Assembly: GCA_022829145.1 (NCBI GenBank) | Contig: CM040746.1 | Coordinates: 11,592,184 to 11,656,183, forward strand | DNA: 64,000 nucleotides | Direction: 5' to 3' | From: Albula goreensis | Lineage: Eukaryota > Chordata > Actinopteri > Albuliformes > Albulidae | Part shown: positions 63,466-64,000 of the stretch, piece by piece | How the letters are laid out: every line of letters starts with the position of its first letter | Position numbering within the stretch: position 1 is the first letter of the stretch | Program-made: the position numbers and the translations under genes | The notes under the pieces: generated by a model | The model's input: only the letters and a program-made list of their open reading frames with translations | Databases searched by the model: none | What the model was told of the DNA's origin: nothing

Positions 63466-64000
63466 CAACAGTAACCCCTTGCTCTCAGATTATCAGAAAG
63501 ACATAGACTGTAAGATTAATTTCTGTCCTCTTGTCTTCTTTGCACCTCATATTTTTATCTGAGCTTCAGAAACTTTGATGCTTTTTTGTCATTAGTTATT
63601 GTGTTTTGCACTTGGGCAATAGATATTTGTTTATCATCTTAAAATGTCTTGTTTTAATATCTGTGCCTCACACTTTTAATTTTATTCATATGGGATGATT
63701 TTTCTACAAGACCCATTAAACTAAAGTCACATAATAATCACATAAACAGAACATAAAAATCTCTTTATGTCAATATTTTCAGGAGATGGCATGCTGTAAT
63801 ACAGAAATAAAGTTTGAACAGATTCTGTAACTTTTCTGTAAATCACATCCAAGTCACTACGTATCCATAGTCAGTGACTTTAATTAAGAAGTTGTTTTTC
63901 AAATTGTTTACTTTAAGGTAATGTTACCCTTGTCACATCTGTAATGTAATGACAATGTAACTCAATACTTGGAGGAGGGGGATTAAGAGAAGAGATATTT
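63463..64000. other. Intergenic DNA, nothing recognised
   Basis: AT-rich, no coding exon or repeat recognised up to the window edge. Confidence 0.45.

Noticed and set aside
1..64000. CRISPR arrays, bacterial operons, phage or integrated viral genes
   Set aside because: None seen. The splice sites, repeats and gene structure are those of a vertebrate nuclear genome.

Overview
This window looks like nuclear DNA from a vertebrate, most likely a ray-finned fish. The reasons are a vertebrate-type multi-exon glycosyltransferase gene with some very short introns (the smallest is 94 bp), long pure GA/CT microsatellites, and degraded repeats of kinds common in fish genomes (Tc1-like, hAT-like, tRNA-derived SINE). 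The species cannot be told from the sequence. There are no operons, ribosome binding sites or CRISPR arrays, and I found no complete RNA gene.

The only protein-coding gene I can support is at the left end, on the minus strand: GALNT5, polypeptide N-acetylgalactosaminyltransferase 5. It starts O-linked (mucin-type) glycosylation in the Golgi. Eight coding exons can be placed between 7305 (start codon) and 377. All seven complete introns have GT..AG ends, and codon phases are consistent from exon to exon apart from one break. Exon 1 encodes the cytoplasmic tail, membrane anchor and long stem. Exons 2-7 encode the catalytic domain. Exon 8 begins the ricin-type lectin domain. The rest of the lectin domain, the stop codon and the 3' UTR lie beyond position 1. 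Exon 3 is 119 bp where 120 are expected, so a one-base loss near 5540 shifts the frame and brings in a TGA at 5527-5525. Every other exon is clean, so this is either a base-call error or a recent inactivating allele.

From 7306 to 64000 (about 56.7 kb) there is no convincing coding exon. In human the region upstream of GALNT5, towards GPD2, is also a gene desert, and this stretch fits that picture. The desert is AT-rich and contains: (i) mobile-element remains: a 425-bp hAT-type element with an exact 8-bp target duplication (39785-40209), a 1.75-kb element with matching termini (54699-56451), Tc1/mariner relics (30584-30745 and 32511-33140) and copies of one tRNA-derived SINE (in GALNT5 intron 4, near 14.2 kb and near 62 kb); (ii) microsatellites, a 49-bp tandem duplication and several perfect inverted repeats; (iii) blocks of denser composition with homeodomain/POU/bZIP-like motifs that look like conserved non-coding regulatory elements (about 20.4, 22.5, 27.5, 37.0, 49.8, 51.2 and 63.0 kb); (iv) a CpG-denser, promoter-like block at 53.2-54.3 kb. 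Items in (iii) and (iv) were picked by eye on composition and motifs and need alignment to test.

I found no new multi-gene system. The observations most worth checking are the GALNT5 frameshift, the microsatellite that forms the polypyrimidine tract of GALNT5 exon 4, the shared SINE family, and the candidate regulatory blocks.
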